Assembly (NCBI GenBank): GCA_013398275.1
Contig: VZSE01006029.1
Span: 1,640,000-1,703,999, forward strand
Direction of reading: 5' to 3'
Source: Promerops cafer
Lineage: Eukaryota; Chordata; Aves; Passeriformes; Nectariniidae
DNA length: 64,000 nucleotides
Below the pieces are notes generated by a model. That model ran no database searches. It was not told where the DNA came from and saw only the letters and a list, made by a program, of their open reading frames with translations. Of the stretch, positions 23,603-36,374 are shown one piece after another. The position numbers were made by a program, and so were the translations under genes. Numbering within the stretch: the first letter of the stretch is position 1; every line of letters begins with the position of its first letter.

Positions 23603-23956
23603 AGCCTTGCTGCCCTCCAGCAGATCAACAGTCCCGCCCAACTTGGTGTGTCTGCAACCCGACTGAGGGTGCCCTTGATCCCCTTTTCTAAATCATCAAT
23701 AAAGATGTTAAACAGGCCCTAGTACTGAGCCCTGGGGGACACCACTTGTGACAGACTGCCAGCTGGATCTGACTCCATTCACCACCATTCCCTGCGCCTG
23801 GACATCCAGTCAGTTTTTCATCCAGTGAACAGCACACCCTGTCCAACTCAGTGAACTCACACGTCTGTCCAGAAGAATGCTGTGAGAAATGGTGTCAAAG
23901 GTTTACTAAAATCCACAGTCTTTCCCTAATCCACCAAGCAGGTCACCTTACTCTTA
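23603..23956 (-). mobile_element. CR1 LINE, reverse-transcriptase fragment (haplotype copy 2)
   Basis: Second copy of the CR1 piece above, starting at the ALQRDL-coding region and running through TSGVPQGS to the FDTISHSI-like part. It lacks 12 bases present in copy 1; copy 1 fits the usual CR1 spacing better, so this is the derived allele. It continues into unique DNA at 23957. Confidence 0.85.
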
Positions 23957-25844
23957 GATTGCTCCATGGAAAGCAGAAGTGAGATATAATGGATATATTT
24001 CATGGGGAGAATGGGTGGCCTTAAGGCTAGGAGGACCTGCCTTTCAGACTAGAATCCTTCAGCATTTTTGCAACATGACAAGTGTTGTTTTCTTAAAAGT
24101 AGTATCTCCTGAGAAAGAGTTGTCAGTAGCCAATTTTCTGCTTGGTAAAAAGAACAGGGAATGTTTGAAATTGTCAAAATGTCCCATCTGAATTATTTAT
24201 AAAGATTTTTTTCCTTGTTAAATAGCAGGCTTAAACTGTCACTTTAGAAAATTCATAGGAGAAAGAAAAAAATATATATAAATCCAAGTGATTTTTTTTA
24301 AAATAACCAGGAAAACATTTTCACTCATATGAACCAATAGGGTGGGGTTTCTTTTGTTGTGATTCCCCAGAAATATTGAATATTCTTTTTTTTTTTTTAT
24401 CCCTAATGAGCTTGGAAAAACATTTGCCTTCATGAATTTTCACAGGATCAGAAAATTCCTTGTCCTAGAAATCTGCAGATTAGAAGACAGACAGGCTGAG
24501 GATGCTCTGTGAGAGGAGGCAGTGATATTTTTCAGTGTCAGAGTTTATTTGTAACAAGGAGGTAGGTATGATAACAGTTACATTTATTGGGCTTTCAGGC
24601 AGAGAGACAGATGTAGATAGATACAGGTAGTTATCACATTATTTTCCAACTTCTGCAAAAAGGGAATATATTTTATACAGCTTACTTTAGAAATAGCACA
24701 AAGAAAATATGGTTCATACCCTGAAGAACTGGGACATTCATTTCCAAATAGACTAAACAAGAAATTTTACATAAAGTAGCTCCAAGAGTTCAATCTCAAA
24801 ACAGCCTTGAGTGGCTTTGTTTGCTTGTTTGCACGTATTATTGGACTGGAGATTTTCGTCATCTTCTTTCTTAGGCTGGCAGCCACTGACAAAGCTTCAC
24901 AGAAGGGTTTGTTAGGGGATATTTGCCTCACAGGGAGGCGTGCTGGTAGGAAAACAAGGGAGGGAGCAACTACAGGGCTGTATGGTCCTAATCCCTCAAT
25001 CCTAAAACTAAAAAAAAAAATAAAAAAGGACTGTAATAAGTTATTTTTTCTAGGAAAGAGAGAAAAGGAAGAAAGAAGGACATGCGGTACACTGCATAGG
25101 TGATAATGGAGAATATTTACGACCCTGAAAGCTATTTTTATTCTTCTGCTCCTCTCCCACCCTTTACTGTAGAGGCTTTTCCTACTCTTTTCTTGATCTA
25201 TAAAATCCCACACTCTTCTTATCCCAAAGAACATTATTTAATCAACTCTTTACAGCAACACACACATACATTCCTTCAGTATAATTCAAACAGACATTTT
25301 GTAATCCAAAACACATCAAAAATAATGTTGCCCATTCCCTTGTATTCAGGAGTCATCTTTTGTGTAATTATGAAGAAAAAAATGCTGGAAACAAATTGAA
25401 AAATGTAATAATCAGTTTGCTTCCCATGATTTACATGAAGGGTACCCTGACAGCACAACAGCATTACTAATTATGATGATCCAAATAAAATTCCCTTTGA
25501 GGCTGGTCTCCATCTCACTGCAGCCAACTGTAAGAGAGATATCTACCTACTCCTTGTCACTTCAGTGCAACCACAGCCAGCATCCTACACTGGACTAGTG
25601 GTCTCTCTGACAACCTCCCAGACTATAAAAATTCCTGGTGAGCACTGCGTTAATTCAGCCTGTCATTGGCTCTCCATTCTACCACTGTAATTCAAAAAGT
25701 TGGGGTATCTGTGATCTCTTACAGGAAAACGCTGCTCAGGGAAGACATCTCTCCAGGTAGATGCTACAAAATGCCATGCAGTCTCCCTTCTAGATCTGCT
25801 GTAATTGACAGGTGATGTGACTCTCACGGTAAAAAAAAAGCCCA
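23957..25844. other. Unannotated DNA; contains the longest open frame
   Basis: No gene is supported. The 155-codon minus-strand frame at 24767-25234 is the longest in the window, but it includes a Phe/Lys-rich stretch from A- and T-runs and no domain. A T run lies at about 24386-24398 and an A-rich run at 25010-25026. The last 200 bases before 25845 could be diverged CR1 but were not recognisable. Confidence 0.5.
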
Positions 25845-26488
25845 TCCTGGTCAATGGCAAGCTGAACATGAGCCAGCAGTGCCCTGGCAGCCAGGAGGGC
25901 CAAGCCATCAGGCACATCATTGTTAGCTGGGCAAGGGAGGGGATTGTCCCACTCTGCTCTGTACTCACCTTGAGTCCTGTGAGCAGTGTTGGGCACCACA
26001 ATATAAAAAAGACATTAAGCTGTTAGAGAGTGTCCAAAAGAGGGCCAGGAGAATGGTGAAGCATCTGAAAGGCAAATCTTATGAAGGCTGGCTGAGCTCA
26101 CTTGGTTTGTTCAGTGTGGAGAAGAGGAGACTAAGGGGATACCCCACTGTGGTCTTCAACATCCTCATGAGGGGAAGCAGAGAGGAAGGTACTGATGTCT
26201 TCACTCTTGTGCCCAGTGACAGAATGCTAGAAAATGGCATCTAGCTGGGTCAGGTGAGATTTAGTTTGGATATCAGGAAAAGACACTTCACTCAGAGGGT
26301 GCTTAGGCACTGGAACAGACTTCTCAGGGAAGTGATTACAGCACCAACCTGACACAGTTTAAGAACATTTTGCACAATGCTCTCAGGCACATGGTGTGAC
26401 TCTTGGGGTGCCCTCTGCAGGGCCAGGAGTTGGACTCGATGATCCTAATGGGTCCCTCCCAATGCAGCATATTTTATGATTCTGAGAA
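25845..26488 (+). mobile_element. CR1 LINE, 3' portion (about 640 bp)
   Basis: The sense strand starts with AAGCTGAACATGAGCCAGCA and passes through blocks typical of the CR1 ORF2 C-terminus: GGGGATTGTCCCACTCTGC, GTGTCCAAAAGAGGGCCAGG, TTCAGTGTGGAGAAGAGGAG (LFSVEKRRLRG in the plus frame at 26053-26244), GTGCCCAGTGACAGAATG and TTGGACTCGATGATCCTAA. It ends at TTTTATGATTCTGAG near 26488, the CR1 terminus. Stops and indels interrupt the reading frame. It is 5'-truncated, as most genomic CR1 copies are. Confidence 0.92.
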
Positions 26489-29400
26489 AATTGAGCCTCT
26501 ATACCCAGGCACAGACCCAAAAAACTGTCAGCAAAGCTTGGGCTGGCACAGGAATACAAATAAAAACCACATCAGGTCTGTAATCAAGGCAGAGAAAGCA
26601 GGCACTACACACCACAGCTCCCACTTCTGACATAGTCCATCAAGAACATTTGTTCCTCATATTTTTTACTTCAGCTCATCCTCTCTGGAGTGCTGCAGAA
26701 CATCTACTATATCCATTGTCCCTCCACATGCACAGCTGAGGTTCAATTCTCAGGCTTTTATTTAGGAATACAATTCACAGAAGATTTTCCTTTTAAAGAA
26801 CTAATGTTGCAAGGTTCGGCTCAGGAGGTTTGTTTCTGATCTAGGGGTTTGCTAAGCACACACAGTGCTGGAAACATATTTTCCAGGAGACTATCATGGA
26901 CTCTGGGTGTGCTCATGCCAAAGTGGCACATAATTACTGTTGTTCTAGAAGATTTTTTTTCCAGATTATTTCTTATCCATATATATGTTCATATCTATGC
27001 AGTGCAAAGTAACAGGATGACTAGCATTTAAGGAAAAAGACACTATTTTTGGATCAGATACCAGCTGTCAAGTTAGATAGAGATTACTGCATCAGAAATT
27101 TCACAGCCCAGTTCACAAAAATTTTATGTATCTGTAATTCATGTTTTTGTGTGAAATAGTTGTTCAAATATGCCATGCACGGTGTGCCAAGTAACTACAT
27201 ACATAAAGACCAGTCAAGGATTGTCTTGGGTCAAAGAATGGTCAAATACATTCTAAAAAGAAGAAATACATAAAGTTAAAATGCCCCTTATTTCACTGGT
27301 GAAAAATCTGCATGTAAATTCTTAAATTGAATTTAACTGTATTTCTCTTATTTCTTTAAAAAAACAACCCCAAGGCACACAGATGTAAACACACTTTTTC
27401 ATTTAATTGAATGTCCCAGAGAGAAGTGAAATGGAACACCCAACAGAGAAGTTGATCAGTTTTAAGAATCTCAGATTTTAGGACCAGATCTTTTGTTTAT
27501 CCCATGTGGTCTCTGGAACTCTCCAGATCAAAGGCCCCTGCTGAACAAACTTCTCTATGAAACCCTAAATGAAGTCTAAACTCTGGCATATTTCAGAAAA
27601 AAAAAAATTGTTTAAGGTAGTTATTCCTTGGGCAAACGGATGAAGAAGTGTCTGGCTCAAAAACAAAGATATCAACCTCAGAAAACCTCAGCCTCTCTCA
27701 GTTTTATTTTTCATGAAAAAGACATTCACATTATATATAGAAGCATGCAACAGGTTTTGATTAGGAAATTATACATTACTTCTGCTGACCTCAAAGGTTA
27801 GATCAGTCTTTGAATTCAAATCACAAATAGGTTGAAATTAATAACACAAAGACATTTTGAATGCTGTGGACAAGGAATAAATTAATAATAGGGGGTTTAT
27901 GCTGAATGTGATTTTTTTACTATAACCAGAGCATACATTTAGAGCTATAATAAAAATGCTGTATCAAACTGTTTTCTTTTTCATTTGCAACTGAATAATA
28001 TTAATCTCATCTGAAAAGTAATGGTTATGACAAAACTAACTGTAGTGCAAGCAGTCAGCATTTTCTTGTCTAGCAGCTACCAGAAGCACTGTATTTTGGA
28101 GGCAGTCTTTGTAGAATAAGATCAGAAATGCAGACATCTTCCAAGTTCTGATAAAGGTAAGGGAAACAGATTTTGTGGGTGTTGATCACCTACCAGCTCA
28201 GCTCTAATAAAAATAAACCTGTAAACTTACATCCAAGCAGACTTGAAACTGGCATCTATATGCCCACATGCATTTTAATTTCAGCTCTCCAGCATGCAAG
28301 TATTGGTTTACTCGATTTGTTCAACTCTCTCTGTTCCTGACATGGGTCAGCCTCTGTCCCCCAGGTCCTTGCTTTTTGCCCAATACTCTTGAATTTTCAG
28401 TCAGCTGCTCAGAAGAATTAACCTGCCATTTAACCCTCAGTTACACAATTAAGAAACATCAGCATGGTTAGAAAATATTGTATAAAATACTAAAGGAAAC
28501 ATATTTCTGGAAAAAAAATTATGGGTTTTATTGTAATGTTAAGGTTGTACTCCTGTAATGATATTTTTGCTTTTCTAAAGTACTTGAACAAGACAAAGTG
28601 AGACAACTGGCAATTTATTAATTTATTCTCAGTAGAGACAGCTCACACTGCTACAATCTGTAATGGATGCAGCCACATGCCCAAACCTGCTGAGCAGTAA
28701 GAATTGTAGGTCAAGTCCAGTAACACACACTGGTTTACACTGGAAGATGAGGTCTACTGACAACTGTGAGAGCATGCATGTGTTTAAAGTGCTTTCCTGG
28801 ACACCAGCCACCAGTGCATCCTACAGGAGTAGCATGCCCTTCCTTTCAGGAAGAGAATGACAGACAAAAGTTTCTAAATATGAATCTTAACGTTAGATGG
28901 TGTCAAATCAGAGCAGCCCCACCCATATGAACAGGGATGTCCTGATTTTTATTTTACCATCTGAGGCACTAGCTCATTGCATCTGTCCACTTGATGCTAA
29001 AAACCTACCCATCTCTAAGCTCAGTAAATTGGATGCAGAACACTATGCATTTCATTTTCTCTCTCCTTTTTCCTTATTTTAAATTCTATTTTTTTCCTTC
29101 TCTTTTTGGCAAAGTGCCCTTATTATTTTGTATCCTAAAGCATTGGAGGTTAATAAAGAGAGCAAATGGAGAAGGAGATGGAAAAGGAGTTTGTTTGTAC
29201 TTCACTCTCCATTGGGCCATTATGTCTAAATCCATTATGTAGTTTACCTGATGCTGTGTTCAGAGCAACTGAATGCTGTAGTTCTTTTTAATACTGGTAT
29301 TTTCTTAACACAATTTAAATTAAACCCTTTATTAGTCCAGAGAAGGCTGAACACGAAACAATAGTAGCTCTGGGAGAGTAATTATTTCTGTTCCATTGTC

Positions 29401-31619
29401 TGAGATGCTAGGGCTTTTGATTAGTTACACTATACAGTACTTAACAGCTAACCAGCCTCACCATGGTTAACAATACACAAGATTTTCCCTGTCCCAGCAG
29501 CACTCCAAGTGCTTCTGAAATGTTGGCTCTGTCCTTAATCTTGTTATTCACAAATACCTCTAATTTTCTGGAGTGTGTGTGAAAACTACTGTACTGCCAG
29601 CAGCATAGAACATCATGCGTCAGGCTCTGTTGGGAAGGGATCTCTGTAAAATGGATGCATGAAGCTGTGGGTTGTAAGCCATTAAGCTTTCTCAGTATGC
29701 TTCTAATGAGCTTATGATAGCCTCACAAAATGACTGCTTTTACTGCAGCCTAGTAAATTACAGTATGTACAAATTAAATCAGTGGGACCCAATGCAAGCT
29801 GTTCCTCATCAGGTTCAACACTTCTTTTAAGAAGTGAAAAATTATGACATACTAGAACAGCTATATGTTTCAGTCATGTCATATGCTGAAAGTGTGTAGC
29901 GTACTCAGCTAATTTCTACAATTATCTGTATAACACTTCTCACTCTGTCCCACAGAAACCAAGTACTTCCTCTCTTATGCTGTTCCTTCATGTTTCAAAA
30001 TTGGTGTTGTAATGCATATGAATAATAAATTTGTCTTGGCTGTTAAAAGTTAAAAGCCAAGAAAGTAGCTCTCTTGATCCCTCTCCCATGGAGGCCAGTG
30101 GCAAAATCCCAACTGATTTTTTTGAACACTTACAACCTTCTGCATTACATTAAAACCACTTTTCTATATTACCTCTTTGGCAGTCACAGGGCACCATTAA
30201 AAATGCTAATAGAAGTTATTTCTACATCTCCACATATTGCCTCGATTCTTTCTCCTGTCAGTTTTATTTTGGTGTGACCTGAGCGGATTAGTTCCTGGTG
30301 TTCAGCACTCCAAGTGACACCCCTATGAAAGAAACCTTTTGGGGCACTGGTGTATATATTAATGGAAACACGTCTCTCTCTCTCTGTTTCTCCAGCTTTC
30401 TCTCTACTTCTCTTTTAGTACGGCAGCATCTGAACAATATTAATTACAGTTTGCTAAACAGTCAGAACAGTTTTAAAGTTACTACCTAAGCACTGCTGGA
30501 AGTGGAACTGACTTGGCCCTGCTGAACTAATTTACCATACCTGAAGACAGCTTTGTATATATTTTTTACAGAGCAGTTCATGGCATCAAGGCGTAAATTC
30601 CTCAGAAAGTATCCTAAGGTCAGTGGTGACATTAATACTCTAGAAACATGATGTACTTTTGTTAAGCCTGGGCAGAAAGCAGAATGGCTTTTCCTGCAAG
30701 GGCTTGAGTCTGGAAAGTTACCACCAGACATCCTGCAGGAGGTGATGCAGTGCAAACAAGCTGGTGATTCAGGAAAGTTTTCCAAGAGTTGCTCTCAGAA
30801 GCATTTCTCAGGCCCTGGGGCACGTGCTTCAGCTCTGTCCAAGTGAACACATGAAGGAACACTGGCTGTTCCTCCCTTCAACACCATTCTCTGGTTTCAG
30901 AGGGGTCTTCCATCTGGTCACTCCTTGGTGCTCTTAACTCTTCTTGCAGTTTAGCTGAGTGACTGTGTATGGACAAAGCAAAGGGAAGTTGGTGAGTTTC
31001 TAATAGAAGCCTCATCCTCAGGAAGTCCTGTGTGTGTGTTTCTGGACTCCTACTGAAGATTAGAGACAAATCAGAATAAATCCTCAAAGAAATTTTATGG
31101 GTTTTGATGACTGTATTGAATAACAGCATCAGCTGATGAAGCTGTGGAACAAGGGCATCATTAGCAACTTCCAGTATCTGAGAAACAGTAGCAGACCCCT
31201 TTTCCCACATGAAGTAATGAAATTTAACTACTCATAAAGAGAATAATGGGTTTTGCCTTCCATGTTTTCAAGTCTTCTGCTCTCCATTCTCAAGCTTTCT
31301 CTAAAAGCTCCAGAGTTAGAACTCACTTTTAAAAAGCTGACAGTATGTTGTCTTCCTACTCAGGCATCAAGAAAAACAAACATCTCGAGTAACACATTAT
31401 CCATAAATTTTCTGAAATAAAAGTCAAAATAAGTTGGGAAAAAAAGAGCAACTAGACTGTGAATACTTCATTAAAGCAATGCTGACTGCAATGAAAGGGA
31501 AAGATAAAATGAATATTGTTGTTACATTGCCATATCCCCACCACACTCAAAATTAATACATACATGCCAAACTGGAAACCTGTTAAGAAAACCATTTAAG
31601 ATTGTAAACAAAAGTATAA
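26489..31619. other. Unannotated DNA
   Basis: No supported gene. Overlapping minus-strand open frames of 99, 66 and 110 codons span 30486-31210 in a locally GC-richer area. They show no domain and I see no clear exon boundaries. An A run of about 11 lies near 27598-27608. Confidence 0.5.
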
Positions 31620-31642
31620 ACCAACCAACCAACCAACCAACA
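31620..31642. repeat. (CCAA)5 microsatellite
   Basis: About five CCAA units in a row, followed by CATACAATC. Confidence 0.9.
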
Positions 31643-32126
31643 TACAATCATTACTACTGTTAATAATATCTATATGTTAAATTAACCAGTGCAATGAAAA
31701 TTAATGTCAAGGGATTTTATGAACATCTAGGAAAACTTGGCATGATATCAGTTTCTCCTCCTATTGAAATGACAGCACTTTTCAGCAACTGCATTGCAGA
31801 TGGCAGCAGTATTTGTGGCAGCTTTCTAGCATCCACAGCTTTAAGCCAGAAGGATATATTAGGTTTGTTCATTTCTCATTTACATATTGATCTGAATACA
31901 AGTAAAAATATTGGAATATTGACTACTGTGGGGCTATTTTATATATTTATGAAAATACACTTGCATATACACTTATATGCAGCAAATAAGGGGAAGTTTC
32001 TCCTTTTTTTGTTGTTGTTTATATGTCTATATCTCAGCTACTAGGCTGCGTCTGGCTATAATTGACTTCTGAGGGATCCTGTCCTCTACCACATATAATA
32101 GGATGTTATATAAACAGATAATTCAG

Positions 32127-32227
32127 CCTTCCTGCCTGCCTTCCTTTCTTTTCATCCTTCCTTTCTTTCTCCTTGCCTTTTTTTCTTTCCTCCTTTCTTC
32201 CTTCCTTCCTTCCTTATTTCCTTCCTC
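32127..32227. repeat. Polypyrimidine (TTCC/TTTC)n tract
   Basis: About 100 bases almost entirely C and T on the plus strand, with CTTC, TTTC and CTTCC units and only a few purines. Long pyrimidine tracts can adopt triplex structure; no function is implied. Confidence 0.9.
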
Positions 32228-32529
32228 AGCTATGCTTTAAAACCTGGCATCACATACCATGCATATGTGAAACATCAGAGATGATTAGTACAGACAGGAG
32301 ATCGGAAAATCACGAAGCACTTCTGAAACCTTGATAGGAAGTGACTCTTCCTGGTTGTTGATTTATTGATGCTGACAACATTAGTTTTTTCTCATTTTTA
32401 AAAAACTGAAAGTACCTTCGTACTTGGAAAAATACTGAAGCCAAGTAAATAATGGAAAAAACCTCACAAACCTCTGTAGGATTGAATGTCCCTGCTCCTG
32501 AAAGAACCTGCATGTGTAGCTTAAAACCC
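32228..32529. other. Unannotated DNA
   Basis: Nothing recognised between the pyrimidine tract and the A-rich tract. Confidence 0.55.
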
Positions 32530-32635
32530 AACAAAATCTAAACAAACAAAGAAAGAAACAAACAAACAAAAACCAAAAATCCCCCCAGAAAACCCACAAA
32601 AAAAAAACCCTCCAGAAAAACAGAAAAGGTTAAAA
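32530..32635. repeat. A-rich (CAAA)n low-complexity tract
   Basis: Irregular CAAA, GAAA and AAACC units with a C6 run and an A10 run. The 72-codon minus-strand frame here has a Phe/Trp/Leu-rich translation caused by the tract. Confidence 0.85.
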
Positions 32636-33384
32636 ATGAAAGGCGTTCAGAGATGCTTCTTTACAAGCATCCAGTATAATTTTCAGATGCTTACAAAGAT
32701 CCAGCCCAGAAGCTATTTTGTTTCTTTAGAACCAGAGCCAGTATTTTTCAGCCTCTGTCAAGTCAAGGTCTGGGAAAAACACCACCTTTTCAAAAGCTGT
32801 CTTCCAATAGCCATACACTGATAAGCTGACTAATGAGGACATTTGACTTTAAAGTGTCTGAACACATGAAGACTTGAACACATGAAGTAGTAATTTTAAA
32901 GGTGAAAATTTTGTAGATATTTTCTTTTAAAGGGTATAAGATAACTGCCCTTTTGTAACTAGCCCTTTGAAAATCACATGCAGACCTGTTTTAAGTCCTG
33001 TTAACAAACAGAAAGATGTAACTAATGGGTCATAGGATTGTGAAATCTGCCAAGAAACTAGAAGATTTTCGCATCTTGTTTACTCTGGTAATTAGGTCCA
33101 TTCATAATAACAACACAGAAATAAAAATTATGTGATTATACCCTATAAAAAAAAAAAAAGACTAGGAATGCGGGTTGTGGAGTAAAGAATTAAGGAAAAA
33201 AAAAAATTCAAGTCATATGGACAACTCAAGCCTTTATAGAATTTAAGCAAAGAATATGATTTTTGAGCACTTAAACATGTTCACAGACAGAAAAGCCTCT
33301 GAACCACGGATGTTTGAGAAGAGTCTTGCTCTGGCTTCAGCGGTGATGACCCCACGTGCCTTCCCCATCCTTCATCTCTGGTGG
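32636..33384. other. Unannotated DNA
   Basis: Nothing recognised apart from a tandem 16-base pair (TGAACACATGAAG twice, 32859-32887) and A runs at about 33147-33159 and 33196-33207. Confidence 0.55.
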
Positions 33385-33470
33385 GCTTGGAGTCTTAGGC
33401 TCTGATTACACCAGCATTTTAAGGAGTTCCTGACCATCGAAGTGCAGTGAATATCACTGCATTTTTAGAG
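33385..33470. repeat. Degenerate old amniote repeat with an 8-bp hairpin
   Basis: TCTGATTACACCAGCATTTT, AAGGAGTTCCT and CGAAGTGCAGTGAATATCAC follow the order of an old sauropsid repeat with GATTTACACCAGC, GGAGTTACTCC and a GAAGTCAATGG block. Inside is a perfect hairpin, TGCAGTGA (33443-33450), loop ATA, TCACTGCA (33454-33461). The family name is not known to me; the assignment is by pattern. Confidence 0.45.
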
Positions 33471-34180
33471 TCCTGGCACTGTCTTGGCCCTGGTCAACTG
33501 AGTAGTCCCCCAACTCTTCTCAAGCACATCCTGTAAGTTAGGATGTTCAGGGCAGCTTGCATGTACCCTGCTCTGGATAACAAGAGATTGTAGTGTGGAA
33601 GTAAACCTCTGAATAGGCAGGCCTTTGAACATTATAGAGTCAGCCAGCTGGCCTCCTTAAGAAAAAAAAATATTTGATTTGGTAGCATAGACAGACACTG
33701 TAAATAGCTGCCATATACTCAGGCTTGAATGCAGCACCAGTTCCTCAGCAATTTGGACCTCATCTGTCTTGTGGGTAGAAGAACTGCAAGAGACATCATC
33801 GTAAAATATATTGTCTAGGTTTCCATGATATCCTCCATGAGATATTTCTAACAATAATAACAATTTCACCTTTTTGTGTTCAGGCATCTGAAGACCATGT
33901 TTAGATTTTTAGTGTAGCCAAAGGACCCAGCTAAGGCTATGTTTGCTCTAACACATACATATTCTTTAGTTGTTGTACTATAGCTTAATTCTGCAGATAG
34001 CTACAGCAGCAAAACTCTACAGCTCTCCTGAGCCTTTCAAAATCCTAAAGGTGAAAGCCAAAGGGAATTTTTTTGTGTTCTCTAAAGAATCCAGAAAAAA
34101 ATTCCACCGAAATCAGTGCCTGAATTCATTATCTCCACTGGGTCGATGAATTTGCACATGCAGCCAAAGCTTCTGAGAGA
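33471..34180. other. Unannotated DNA
   Basis: No gene recognised. TTCCACCGAAATCAGTG near 34102-34118 might be an outlying part of the next repeat. Confidence 0.5.
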
Positions 34181-34255
34181 GCCAAATTCTCAGCTGGTGT
34201 CCATTGACTTTCACAGAGCTAGGCCAGGTTGCATCGGCTGGGGAATTTGCCAGAG
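34181..34255. repeat. Degenerate palindromic amniote repeat (CAGCTGGTGT...CCATTGACTT)
   Basis: The left part has CAAATTCTCAGCTGGTGT, the centre CCATTGACTTTCACAGAGCT, and the right ATCGGCTGGGGAATTTGCC. The outer parts are imperfect inverted repeats (CAAATTC-TCAGC against the complement of GGCTGGGGAATTTG). This is the layout of a MITE-like sauropsid repeat whose ends read GATCCTCAGCTGGTGTAAAT. Roughly 14 bases after GGTGT seem deleted. It is the clearest of the six such copies in the window. Confidence 0.65.
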
Positions 34256-36374
34256 CTGTTGACAAAAAGACACAGATGAAGAGTCAGCTATGTGAGGCTT
34301 ATAGTTAACTTGGCAAATTTAGGAGTAGCCAGAGCACCACTACAAGGGATATATTTACTGCAAAGTACAACAGGAAAAAAAAAAAAGCATATTCAGAAGA
34401 TGAATATTTCTAATCCTCTTAGAAACCATAATGATATGTTAGAATGAGATTTTCCCATGTGGAAACCACAGTAATGATGCCTTAGTTTTGTCCTAAATGA
34501 CTGTCTTTAAGTTGCCCCCTTTCTGCACTCAGATTAATAACCATAGCAGTAACCCAAGCAAATCACATGCTTTTTTTGGGAAAAATCACACTCAACAGCA
34601 CAGTAGACCACTTCAGTCATATGAACTTCATGCCTCAAACTATGACACAGGACCTCTTGTAGGCTGCTGGAAAGCAAGGCAGGGCCATGGGGCTCCCTTC
34701 CTGCCTCTGTGCTGAGAGCTTCATATGAAGAACTCCTGCAGAAGCCATTTCTCTGTGTTCAACCCAACAAAGGAAAACTAGAGATTTCATACAGAATCTA
34801 CATATGAACTTGACTACGGTATCAAATTTCCCAAACCATAAACATGCATGTATCTTCTGATTTTGTGTTAACCCTTTTCAAATGAAGACAAACTGAAAAT
34901 TGCAGAGGATAAAACTAGTCATATTATAGAGATACACAGCCTATGTGCTGGCAGTGGGAGCTTCTCTGAACCTAAGTACTGACTGCTGCATAATTTCTGG
35001 ACGTTTCTAAGGAAACAGCTGGTATTGACATCTATTGGAAACATAATACTTACTGAAGGGAATTAATATTGGTCTCATCTAAAGTGGTATGCATGTTGGT
35101 CTTGAGAAGCTTAATGTAAAGAAAAAATAAATGCTTGCACTGATTTGTCTTTTATCAGTGAAATAATCTAACCATTTCATATACTTCTATATTTATTAAT
35201 GAATATTTAATGAAGCATACATCATTAAAATGATCTTTCAGTGCGAACAGAGAGGAGGGACTTGAAAGTGCTGTGCCATGTGATCCATGGTAATGGGCTG
35301 AAGCATTTACTTCCCTCTCCTTTTCCATTCACCAGGTGTCTGATGTTGCTTATGTGAAGCTCCTGCTATAAACAAACGTAGCCATATATTAAGGTCATTG
35401 TGTCTCTGCTACAAATGACAGTAGGAGATAGGCTAGTCACCGTAAAAGTACAAGCAATGTTTTATGGTGTTGAACTTTCAACAGCCTCAAAGAGTTAATA
35501 AAAAAAATAATTACTAAATTTATTAAAAGCCCCTGTTCTCCCTTAATGCCCCATGTGCATATTACTCGGGCTTTAAAAAAGGTCTTTCACAGAGATTTTC
35601 CCCTTTTGTGTGGTCTTCCCGGACTTGCATTAAAGTTGCATCCCTATGAACTACATGAAACTTCATGATACAAAAAATTGATCTGCTGCTTCTCACCTCC
35701 GCACAGCCACAGAAGGAATCAGGAGCCACAAGCATGTATTTGAAGTGTATGCTTATATAATGGTGCTGGATCATTCTTGAAATAAACATCCTTTAAATAT
35801 TCAACACTTTTAAAAGTCTGAATACATCATTTTCTGCAGCCAAAATATAGATTCATGTGCTCAGTTTAAGGATGTGTTTTGTTGAAGATCACATCATGAA
35901 TTGGTTGTAGAATGAATCAGAAACTCAAAACAGCAGTGAACTTGACTTTGTAGATTTTAATATGGGCTATACAGATTTTTTTTTGTGTGTATTTGCTCTC
36001 CAAAGATACTTGTATAAATCTCCATAGAGGTTTGTACAGATGAGATAGTGTCTGTTTATAATATTTTTGACTCCCCCTTCTAGTTCAACTTGACTTTACT
36101 TATAACCTATCACTCTTGTTTTAGTGACTTTATTTGAAAACCAATTATTTTTTTAAAAAGTGAATATCAAAGTTCACCAGAAGAGGATTTCAGTCCACAA
36201 AAAACATCAGTCTTCACTACCATCAACAGTCTTTAGAAAATATGCTGCTTTGGGTCCTCTTAGTTTGACAGTAATCATATAGCAGCTACCTTCAGTTGAG
36301 GCTTAAACAGAAATACCAATCCTTCCAATACTCTTTTCTTTGAGATTTTTTTAATTATTTTTTAATTATTATAG
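34256..36374. other. Unannotated DNA
   Basis: No gene or repeat family recognised. A-run near 34374-34385. Confidence 0.55.

Larger units (their letters stand above)
23236..23956. repeat. Tandem near-identical duplication around a one-base gap (probable assembly artefact)
   Basis: Bases 23236-23601 (366) and 23603-23956 (354) are identical by eye apart from a 12-base block, 23549-23560, missing from the second copy. That block is bounded by two ATCCA copies, as expected for a slippage deletion. The single N lies exactly at the junction. Identity, abrupt ends and the N together suggest two alleles placed in tandem. Confidence 0.85.

Noticed and set aside
24767..25234. Longest open frame, 155 codons, minus strand
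   Set aside because: The translation is carried through A- and T-rich runs (Phe-rich stretch), has no domain or signal, and overlaps a 98-codon frame on the other strand. This length is expected by chance in 64 kb read in six frames.
26805..26830. GGTTCGGCTC resembling a tRNA B box
   Set aside because: It lacks a fitting A box, acceptor stem and cloverleaf pairing.
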